NCBI GenBank assembly: GCA_027623205.1
Contig: JAQBYC010000016.1
Span: 1 to 56,192, forward strand
Source of the DNA: Pseudomonadota bacterium
Lineage (GTDB): Bacteria; Pseudomonadota; Alphaproteobacteria; GCA-2731375
Direction: 5' to 3'
DNA: 56,192 nucleotides
Shown here: piece by piece, positions 43,935-50,510 of the stretch
How the letters are laid out: each line of letters begins with the position of its first letter
Numbering within the stretch: the first letter of the stretch is position 1
Made by a program: the position numbers and the translations under genes
The notes under the pieces: model-generated
Databases searched by the model: none
What the model saw: the letters and a program-made list of their open reading frames with translations, nothing else
Told to the model about the DNA's origin: nothing

Positions 43935-44405
43935 GTGAAAAACACCCTTTCCCTGACTGTCAACGGTATCACTCGTGATGATGTGGTTCCCGACAACATG
44001 CTGTTGGTGGATTATCTGCGCGAAAAGGTCGGCTTGACCGGAACCAAGATCGGCTGCGATGGCGGTGAATGCGGCGCCTGTACGGTGTTGATAGACGGCC
44101 GGCCACGCCATGCCTGCCTGACCCTGGCGGCGACTTGCCAGAATGCCAAGGTCGAAACCGTCGACGGCCTATCCCGCGACGGCCGATTGACGGCTATCCA
44201 GCGCGGCTTCAACGAAAAACTAGGCGCCCAATGCGGTTTCTGCACACCGGGGATGATTATGGCTTCGGAAGCGTTGTTGCGCCGCAATCCCGATCCCAGT
44301 GAAGCGGACATCCGCGATGCCCTGGCGGGGAATATCTGCCGCTGCACGGGCTATGTAAAGATCATCGAGGCAGTCCAGTTCGCAGCCCGGGAGTTGGCGG
44401 CATGA
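43935..44405 (+). CDS. hcrC: 4-hydroxybenzoyl-CoA reductase-type [2Fe-2S] subunit
   Basis: A 156-residue subunit of the xanthine oxidase family. The plant-type cluster ligands are Cys41, Cys46, Cys49 and Cys61 (GCDGGECGACTVLIDG), and the second cluster uses Cys100, Cys103, Cys135 and Cys137 (CGFCTPGM and ICRCTG). The GTG start at 43935 has GGAG upstream and gives the usual length. Its stop overlaps the start of the molybdenum subunit by 4 nt. The gene name is given because the FAD subunit carries the Hcr-specific insertion. Confidence 0.85.
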   Translation: MKNTLSLTVNGITRDDVVPDNMLLVDYLREKVGLTGTKIGCDGGECGACTVLIDGRPRHACLTLAATCQNAKVETVDGLSRDGRLTAIQRGFNEKLGAQCGFCTPGMIMASEALLRRNPDPSEADIRDALAGNICRCTGYVKIIEAVQFAARELAA

Positions 44406-46735
44406 ACAAGATGATCCCCTCACGGTCCATCGGTGTCCCGAAACCGCTGATTGACGGCCCGGAAAAAATGACGGGCAAGGCCATGTTTGCCGCCGATTTT
44501 CAGGCAGTGGACGCACTTGTGGGCCGCATTCTGCGCAGCCCCGTGGCCCACGCCAGTATCGTCGCCATTGATACCAGCAAGGCCGAGGCCCTGCCCGGCG
44601 TGCGGGCGGTAGTGACAGAGGCCGACTGCAGCAATAACCATGGCGTCCTGCCCATTGCCATGAACGAGTGGGCCCTGGCCCGTCACCGGGTTCGCTATCG
44701 CGGCGAACCGGTGGCGGCTGTGGCGGCCGTGGATGTCGCCACGGCACAACGGGCGCTGGATTTAATTGAGGTCACCTATGAAGAACTGCCCGCCTATTTC
44801 ACGGCGGCGGAGGCCCGCGCCGAAGGTGCAATGGTTCTGCACGACGACAAGCCTGGCAATATCGAGCGCGAGGTTGAATTCGATCTCGGTGATGTGGACG
44901 CTGGCATGGCGGCGGCCGACCTGGTGCGCGAAATGGATTTCCATTGCGCGGAAGTTTGCCAGGCCCAGATGGAACCCCACGCCGCCTTTGCTGAATACGA
45001 CGCGGCGCGAGAGCGGTTGACCATCCGGCCCTCAACTCAAGTACCGTTTTATGTACACAAGATGTTGGCCCGCGTCATGGGTATGCCCGAGTCCCATATC
45101 CGGGTTATCAAGCCCCATATTGGGGGCGGCTTCGGTTGCCGCACGGAAACCCTGCAAAGCGACCTGATCGCCGGTCTGCTGGCGCGCAAGGCGCGGGGCA
45201 CGGTAAAGCTGGTGTTAAGCCGGGAGGAGACGTTTATCACCCATCGCGGCCGGCCCGAAACCCACATCAAGATGAAAGTCGGCATGAAAAAGGACGGCAC
45301 CATTACCGCCGTCGACTTCTCCGCCCAGCAACGGGGCGGCGCTTATAGCGGCTATGGTATCGTGACGATTTTGTATGCGGGTTCGCTGATTTATGGCATC
45401 TATGACATCGTTTCAGCCCGTTTCAAAGGTTATCGCGTGCTCACCAACACCCCGCCCTGCGGCGCGTTTCGCGGCCATGGCACCGTGAAGACCCGTTTTG
45501 CTTTTGAAAACCTGATCGACGGAATGGCGACCGAGCTGGGCCTTGATCCCTTTGCCGTGCGGCGGGCCAATCTGTTAGTCGCCCCGACCATGACAGAGAA
45601 TGATCTGCTGGTGAACAGTTATGGTCTGGATCAGTGTCTCGACTGGGCCGAAAAGGCCAGCGGCTGGAAACAACGCAAAGGTAAAATGGGACCCAACAAG
45701 GGTTTGGGCATGGCCTGCTCGCACTATATTTCCGGTGCGTCCAAACCCAAGCATTGGACCGGGGAACCTCACGCGACGATCCATTTGCGAGTCGATTGGG
45801 ATGCCTCGATCACGCTTTTGACCGGTGCGGCGGAGATCGGCCAGGGTTCCTCAACCGTGATGGCGCAATGTGTCGCGGAAACCCTGGGCGTGGACATGGG
45901 CCGCATACGCGTTGTCGCCGCCGACAGTGCCCTGACGCCCAAAGACAATGGGTCCTATTCTTCGCGAGTCACCTTCATGGTGGGCAACGCCTCGATTGAT
46001 GCCGCGCAAAATTTAAAGGCCTTGTTGATCGCGGCCGCCGCCAGGAAGCTGGAAATTGCGCCGGAGGATGTGGAGTGCCTGGGCGAGGTCTATCGCGGCG
46101 GCCAACAGGACCAGGGACTGACGTTCGAAGAAGTGGTCATGGAAGCCTTGACTGGCGAAGGTACGCTTGCGGTCAAAGGCACCTATGACACGATCCCGGA
46201 ATCCTGGGGTGGCCGGAAATACCGCGGCGCGGCGATCGGCGGCACCATGGCCTTCAGTTATGCCGCGCAAGTGGTCGAGGTTACGGTGGATCCCGATACG
46301 GCGGAGATCACGGTGAACAAGGTCTGGGTCGCGCATGATTGCGGCAAGGCCCTGAATCCTCTGGCTGTGGAAGGTCAGGTCCAGGGCTCGGTCTGGATGG
46401 GTATGGGGCAGGCCATGTCCGAGGAAACCCGCTTTCACGAAGGCCTGCCCTTGCACGCCAATATGTTGGATTACCGCGTACCCACCATTATTGAATCTCC
46501 CCCCATTGAAGTTGGCATAATCGAGGCCAACGATCCTCATGGCCCGTTTGGCGCCAAGGAAGCCGGCGAAGGTTCCTTGACCGGATTTTTGCCGGCCCTC
46601 ACCAACGCCGTTGCCGACGCCGTGGGCGTGCGGGCAACCGAGTTGCCCCTGACGCCCGACCGGTTGTTGGAGCTATTGGAAAAAAAGGCCCGCGACGAGC
46701 GGGCCGGCGTTTCCGTCAGCGGGAAGCTTGCCTGA
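44402..46735 (+). CDS. hcrA: 4-hydroxybenzoyl-CoA reductase-type molybdenum cofactor subunit
   Basis: A 777-residue large subunit of the xanthine oxidase family, which binds molybdopterin cytosine dinucleotide. Landmarks are HIGGGFGCRTETLQSDL, the molybdenum-contact PPCGAFRGHGTVKTRF, GAAEIGQGSSTVMAQ, and the catalytic Glu region GPFGAKEAGEGSLTG. The length matches HcrA. It would reductively dehydroxylate a hydroxyaryl-CoA or hydroxylate a related substrate. It overlaps both neighbours by 1-4 nt. Confidence 0.88.
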   Translation: MNKMIPSRSIGVPKPLIDGPEKMTGKAMFAADFQAVDALVGRILRSPVAHASIVAIDTSKAEALPGVRAVVTEADCSNNHGVLPIAMNEWALARHRVRYRGEPVAAVAAVDVATAQRALDLIEVTYEELPAYFTAAEARAEGAMVLHDDKPGNIEREVEFDLGDVDAGMAAADLVREMDFHCAEVCQAQMEPHAAFAEYDAARERLTIRPSTQVPFYVHKMLARVMGMPESHIRVIKPHIGGGFGCRTETLQSDLIAGLLARKARGTVKLVLSREETFITHRGRPETHIKMKVGMKKDGTITAVDFSAQQRGGAYSGYGIVTILYAGSLIYGIYDIVSARFKGYRVLTNTPPCGAFRGHGTVKTRFAFENLIDGMATELGLDPFAVRRANLLVAPTMTENDLLVNSYGLDQCLDWAEKASGWKQRKGKMGPNKGLGMACSHYISGASKPKHWTGEPHATIHLRVDWDASITLLTGAAEIGQGSSTVMAQCVAETLGVDMGRIRVVAADSALTPKDNGSYSSRVTFMVGNASIDAAQNLKALLIAAAARKLEIAPEDVECLGEVYRGGQQDQGLTFEEVVMEALTGEGTLAVKGTYDTIPESWGGRKYRGAAIGGTMAFSYAAQVVEVTVDPDTAEITVNKVWVAHDCGKALNPLAVEGQVQGSVWMGMGQAMSEETRFHEGLPLHANMLDYRVPTIIESPPIEVGIIEANDPHGPFGAKEAGEGSLTGFLPALTNAVADAVGVRATELPLTPDRLLELLEKKARDERAGVSVSGKLA

Positions 46736-47706
46736 TGGAACACCTCCCCGAAATGCACCTGCAACACCCGGCGACGGTAGAAGAGGCCGTTAAGCTGCAT
46801 GCCGCCGCGCCAGCAAGCCGCTATCTGGCGGGCGGCAGCGACCTCCTCGTCAATATTCGCCGCGGCATCGAACGGCCGGACAGTCTGGTGTACCTGAACG
46901 GCATCGCCGAACTGCATACGATTACCGATGGCCTCGAGCAGATCAGCATCGGTGGCGCCGTGACCCTGCGCGAATTGGCCGAAAGCCAGCTATTGCGGAA
47001 ACCTTTTTCGGCCGTGGCGCAGGCCGCCGGTAAAGTGGCGGGCCCCAGCCATCGGGAATACGGTACATTGGGCGGTAACCTTTGCCTCGATACCCGCTGT
47101 GTCTTTTATAATCAAAGCGAATGGTGGCGCGCCGCGAACAATTATTGCCTGAAATATCGGGGCGACATCTGCCACGTAGCGCCCGGCGGCAAGAAATGCT
47201 TCGCGGCCTTTTCCGGCGATGTGGCCCCGGCCCTATTGCTGTTTGATGCAGAGGTTGAATTGGCCGGCCCGGACGGCCGCCGCCGCATCGCCCTGGCGGC
47301 GCTGTACCGCAACGACGGCATGGATCATCTGACCATGACGCGGGGTGAGCTGTTGGTCGCGGTGCACGTGCCGAAAATTCCAGCACCCGTACGAACCGGC
47401 TATGCAAAATCCCGGGTCCGTGGCTCTATCGATTTTCCGCTGGCAGGCGTTGCCGTGCGATTGGGTCTGCAGGACGAAAAGATTGCCGATCTGCGCATAG
47501 GCCTGACCGGAGTTTCGCCCCTGCCCTTCCTGGTGCGCGGTTTGGATAAATTTGTTGGCCGCAAGCCCGATGACGCCTGTCTGGAAGAATTGCGCGAGGT
47601 CGTGCGCGGTCAAGCCAAGGCCATGAAAACGACCCTAACGCCCCCGCATTACCGACGCCGCGTCGCCGGCGCCCTGGCGCAAAAATTGGCGGAGTCCATA
47701 TTTTAA
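46735..47706 (+). CDS. hcrB: 4-hydroxybenzoyl-CoA reductase-type FAD subunit with extra [4Fe-4S] insertion
   Basis: A 323-residue FAD subunit of the CO-dehydrogenase medium-chain type: LAGGSDLLVNIRRGIERP at the FAD pyrophosphate and EYGTLGGNLC. Unlike ordinary xanthine dehydrogenase subunits it has an insertion with Cys122, Cys138, Cys146 and Cys155 in the pattern LDTRC, NNYC, DIC, GKKC. In Thauera HcrB this insertion binds a [4Fe-4S] cluster, and as I recall the ligand numbers coincide. This distinguishes the operon from generic xanthine or carbon monoxide dehydrogenases. Confidence 0.88.
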   Translation: MEHLPEMHLQHPATVEEAVKLHAAAPASRYLAGGSDLLVNIRRGIERPDSLVYLNGIAELHTITDGLEQISIGGAVTLRELAESQLLRKPFSAVAQAAGKVAGPSHREYGTLGGNLCLDTRCVFYNQSEWWRAANNYCLKYRGDICHVAPGGKKCFAAFSGDVAPALLLFDAEVELAGPDGRRRIALAALYRNDGMDHLTMTRGELLVAVHVPKIPAPVRTGYAKSRVRGSIDFPLAGVAVRLGLQDEKIADLRIGLTGVSPLPFLVRGLDKFVGRKPDDACLEELREVVRGQAKAMKTTLTPPHYRRRVAGALAQKLAESIF

Positions 47707-47713
47707 GGTTTCA

Positions 47714-47738
47714 GGGCACGATTAGACCAATTGTGCTC
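47714..47738. other. 10-bp stem-loop after hcrB resembling the first hairpin of the dispersed repeat
   Basis: GGGCACGATT pairs with AATTGTGCTC (two G-T pairs) around the 5-nt loop AGACC and is followed by TGG. Stem length, loop size and the trailing GCTC-GG match hairpin 1 of the repeat family, but the rest of the element is absent. It may be a truncated copy or simply a transcription-stopping hairpin of the hcr operon. Confidence 0.4.
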
Positions 47739-47781
47739 TGGGAGCGGCAGGGCCGATATCGCCATCCCGCTTTCGCCTGGA

Positions 47782-48261
47782 TTAACGGCCAGTCAGACTG
47801 GGATGCAATACCTGGTCGCCCACGGCAATACCCAGGCGGCGGCTGAGCCCGCCATTAATCTCCAACACCGCCCTGGCGTCCTTGTTGGGCGTAATCGGCG
47901 TCAGGGAATGCGGCTGTGCGTTATGATGCACATATACGATACGACCGTCCCCGGCGATAAACAGCATATCCAAGGGGATCAAGGTATCTTTCATCCAAAA
48001 ACCATGCCGTCCGCTGATCGGAAAAATGAATAGCATCCCGGCGTCCTTCGCCAGGACACGCCGGTGCATCAAGCCCTTGCGCCTAGCGTCGTCCGTCGCG
48101 GCCAGTTCCACGTGAAATTGAGGCCGTGCCTGGGCCGTAATCACCGTGACATTGTTGATCGGCGCGATGGCGGTGGCAGCCGCGGCCGGCGCGGCGCACA
48201 ACAGTACGGCTGCAATAAGCAACCAGACAGGCACGGCTATATCTTTCAGGCGTAACGCCAT
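47782..48261 (-). CDS. exported DUF192 family protein
   Basis: A 159-residue protein with a signal peptide (about residues 1-30, ending AAPAAAATA) and a DUF192 domain: GLMHRRVLAKDAGMLFIFP, RHGFWMKDTLIPLDMLFI and AVLEINGGLSRRLGIAVGD, which are the conserved blocks. These proteins are small periplasmic or extracytoplasmic domains of unknown function. The ATG at 48261 is favoured by GAGG at 6 nt; a TTG six bases upstream is in frame. Confidence 0.88.
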   Translation of the reverse strand: MALRLKDIAVPVWLLIAAVLLCAAPAAAATAIAPINNVTVITAQARPQFHVELAATDDARRKGLMHRRVLAKDAGMLFIFPISGRHGFWMKDTLIPLDMLFIAGDGRIVYVHHNAQPHSLTPITPNKDARAVLEINGGLSRRLGIAVGDQVLHPSLTGR

Positions 48262-48599
48262 GGCCAACCTCTTTCGCCCCGATCATTCATCCGTATCACA
48301 TTACGACAACGACAATGTAGCGCAAGATCCAGGTGGCGTCTAAAGCCCAGGTGCCGATGGTAGCGCGGCACAGGCCGCCGGATACGCAAGCCATAAACGC
48401 GCAACCGCCCGGCCAACTTTGTTGGCCGGGCGGTCATCGGGGATCGGACGCCGTTGGCATCCGGGTCGAGACTGGTTCGGTTTCTTGGCTGTCCGCCGTT
48501 AGAGCAATTTTTAGTCAATTGCCGTCGCGCACGCGACTTAAGCAATTAGTTCAATTTCTCCACTCGGAAGTTCCAAAGCACCTTTGGTTCAAATGTGCG
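48262..48599. other. intergenic region with a strong hairpin and repeat copy C
   Basis: Between the DUF192 and flaF genes. It holds the perfect hairpin at 48404-48434 and repeat copy C at 48499-48604. The remaining sequence shows no ORF or tRNA. Confidence 0.5.
48404..48434. other. perfect 14-bp GC-rich hairpin
   Basis: ACCGCCCGGCCAAC and GTTGGCCGGGCGGT are exact inverted arms around a TTT loop. No T-run follows on either strand, so it is not a classic intrinsic terminator, but it would be a very stable RNA hairpin at the end of a flaF transcript or ahead of the DUF192 gene. Confidence 0.7.
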
Positions 48600-48604
48600 C
48601 TAAG
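48499..48604 (-). repeat. dispersed MITE-like repeat, copy C
   Basis: On the minus strand the element begins TTAGCGCACATTT, where the TAG is the stop codon of flaF, and has hairpin 1 CACATTT/AAAGGTG with one mismatch. The shared middle (GGAGAAATTGAACTAATTGCTTAAG) and the second hairpin GTCGCG/CGCGAC follow. It ends in CAATTGACTAAAAATTGC followed by TCTAA. Its right end, read inverted, is TTAGAGCAATTT, matching its own left end. Confidence 0.8.
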
Positions 48605-48941
48605 CTGATAAGCCGTCCATGATAGAGCGGTTGACATCAATCAAAGGCTCAATCTTGGCTTCACCACGCAATACCTTGCGGGAATGTTTATCTACCCAGA
48701 TGGCCAGAGAGATGATCCCGGCGCGGGTCGCCTCTGGCAGAACATTGTGATCCTGCGAGCAATCCGCCTGTAGCGCCAGCCAAAGCCGGCGGTTCCAATG
48801 GATGGCCTTGGACAGCGACGAATTGGCGCTCTCTTTCTGGCATTCCATCAATGCCCGGGTAACCTGGGCAAACAGCCGGTATTCCGTCTGCCGCGGCGTT
48901 TCGGTGGTGTTTTGTGCGACCTGATAGCTATGAAGCGACAT
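48600..48941 (-). CDS. flaF: flagellar biosynthesis regulator FlaF
   Basis: A 113-residue alphaproteobacterial FlaF protein, needed for flagellin synthesis or secretion and opposing FlbT. Landmarks are YRLFAQVTRALMECQ, WNRRLWLALQADCSQ and LPEATRAGIISLAIWVDKHS. It overlaps the 3' end of flbT by 14 nt, so translation is coupled. Its TAG stop lies at the edge of repeat copy C, which may have set the gene's end. Confidence 0.92.
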   Translation of the reverse strand: MSLHSYQVAQNTTETPRQTEYRLFAQVTRALMECQKESANSSLSKAIHWNRRLWLALQADCSQDHNVLPEATRAGIISLAIWVDKHSRKVLRGEAKIEPLIDVNRSIMDGLSA

Positions 48942-49326
48942 AATTCAATCTCTCCTCTTCGAACGGAAACAATTTCCGGCAACCAACGAGTGCCTTGTAA
49001 TATTGTTTCGCGTGGACCTGCTGCATGACATTGACGCATTGCGCTACCGCTTCCGCATTGCTGATCGCATTCATGAAAGCGGACATCAATTCCAGAAAGC
49101 TGTCCTGATGTTGCTTGACCGTGCCTTCGTCGAGATAAAGCATCATGATGGTAAAATAGATCCGGCGCATGGGCGTCGTCGCATCCTCGGGCAGCATGAT
49201 GTCTTTTTCGCGAAGAAGAGATGCCCTGTTCTGGATTACCAGGGTGGTGCGCCGGTCCGAGTTTTGGACGACCGCGCCATTGATGACGAATTTCTCGCCT
49301 GGCTTGAGTGTGAGTTTCAGTGCCAT
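48928..49326 (-). CDS. flbT: flagellar biosynthesis repressor FlbT
   Basis: A 132-residue FlbT protein, which in Caulobacter binds the flagellin mRNA leader and limits its translation until the hook is complete. Landmarks are LTLKPGEKFVINGAVVQNSDRR, LLREKDIMLPEDATTPMRRIYF and YKALVGCRKLFPFE. It is 41 nt downstream of the flagellin gene and overlaps flaF, as usual in this group. Confidence 0.93.
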   Translation of the reverse strand: MALKLTLKPGEKFVINGAVVQNSDRRTTLVIQNRASLLREKDIMLPEDATTPMRRIYFTIMMLYLDEGTVKQHQDSFLELMSAFMNAISNAEAVAQCVNVMQQVHAKQYYKALVGCRKLFPFEEERLNYVAS

Positions 49327-49367
49327 TTTCCTGTATACGGTCGGTTACCCGGCCGCACCTTCCATTT

Positions 49368-50186
49368 CTATCCGTTGAACAAGGCCAGGATAGTCTGCGG
49401 ATTGGAATTGGCAATCGACAGGGCCTGAACACCAAGTTGTTGTTTAATCTGCAATGACTGTAGCATGGCGCTTTCCTCGGCCATGTCCGCATCAACCAGA
49501 TTGCCAACGCCTGCGCGCAGAATATCGATCAATGTGACCATGAAGTCGCTTTGGATTTCCAGCCGCTTGGATACCGAACCCAGGGCCGCCAGTTTATCCG
49601 CCACGGCGGTAATTGCCGAGTCTATCGCAGTCAACGCCGTTGCCGCATTTGCCGACGATTGCAACGATGTGGTGTGGATGGATAGGGTGGTCGGGTCCAT
49701 TGTCTGAGCCGACACCGAGATTGTGCTGCCATCAACCGTACTCAACACTGAAAGGTTGGCGGCGCTGGACTTGATCAAGTTGCTGCCGTTGAATTCGGCG
49801 GTGCTCGTAATGGTCTCGATCTGCTGACGCAGCGCATTGAAATCATTGTGCAGGGCAGTGCGCGATGTCGCGTCAAGTCCAGCCTGGTTGGCTTGCACCA
49901 CCTTTGCCTTCATTTCCAGCAACAGATTGTTGATCGCCTGGGCTCCTTCCAGAGCCACGTTGACCGTCGATTCACCGCCGGCGATGGCCGTCTTCACTGC
50001 GACCATACCATTGATATCGCCGCGCATATTCTGGGCGATGGCGTAGGTCGAGGCGTCGTCCTTCGGACCATTGATCCGCAGGCCTGTGGTAATACGAAGC
50101 TGAGTCGATTCCAGCTTATTGTTCGTGGCGTTGAGATGTTGCAACGCTATCATCGAACCGAGATTGGTATTGATAGATAAAACCAT
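49368..50186 (-). CDS. flagellin
   Basis: A 272-residue flagellin with conserved N-terminal (SINTNLGSMIALQHLNATNNKL, GLRINGPKDDASTYAIAQNMR) and C-terminal (LVDADMAEESAMLQSLQIKQQLG, NSNPQTILALF) D0/D1 segments and a short variable middle rich in Ser and Thr, potential O-glycosylation sites. The start has AGGAG upstream. A canonical sigma-54 promoter lies about 72 nt before the start. It begins the flagellin-flbT-flaF operon. Confidence 0.95.
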   Translation of the reverse strand: MVLSINTNLGSMIALQHLNATNNKLESTQLRITTGLRINGPKDDASTYAIAQNMRGDINGMVAVKTAIAGGESTVNVALEGAQAINNLLLEMKAKVVQANQAGLDATSRTALHNDFNALRQQIETITSTAEFNGSNLIKSSAANLSVLSTVDGSTISVSAQTMDPTTLSIHTTSLQSSANAATALTAIDSAITAVADKLAALGSVSKRLEIQSDFMVTLIDILRAGVGNLVDADMAEESAMLQSLQIKQQLGVQALSIANSNPQTILALFNG

Positions 50187-50510
50187 AGTCGTTCTCCTAG
50201 TCCCCGATATTCGTTACACCGTTCTACCAACGGCGGGCTTTTGCCAGCCAACATGTCGCAAGGGCTGTGCCAAGTTTGCAGAAATCGGGAAAATGGATAC
50301 TAGTCCATTGATTCTATTAAATTAATTTTCAATCAATCGATTTCGTGCAGGGTATATGCGGGTCCGGAAGGCGCCTTGCCGGGCAAAAATTGCCATCCGT
50401 CAAGCAAGCTTTGCCGGGCAGCTTGCAACGCTGGGCGGCCTCGAACCGGCAAACACGGCGTGGCGCGGGCTTTAAGATATATTAACCGTGTAACTCTATG
50501 AATCTACACC
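50187..50510. other. divergent region between flagellin and the TPR/GT41 gene
   Basis: These 324 nt hold the sigma-54 promoter of flagellin (50258-50273), an AT-rich stretch at about 50300-50345 where an activator or IHF could bind, and the start region of the GT41 gene, which lacks an evident ribosome-binding site. Confidence 0.55.
50258..50273 (-). promoter_or_regulatory. sigma-54 promoter of flagellin
   Basis: On the minus strand the sequence reads TTGGCAC-N5-TTGC, an exact match to the -24/-12 consensus with correct spacing. Transcription should start near 50247, giving a leader of about 60 nt, a likely target of FlbT. Confidence 0.88.

Noticed and set aside
48404-48510. Possible tRNA or small structured RNA near the hairpin
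   Set aside because: No acceptor, T-arm or CCA-like end could be fitted on either strand.
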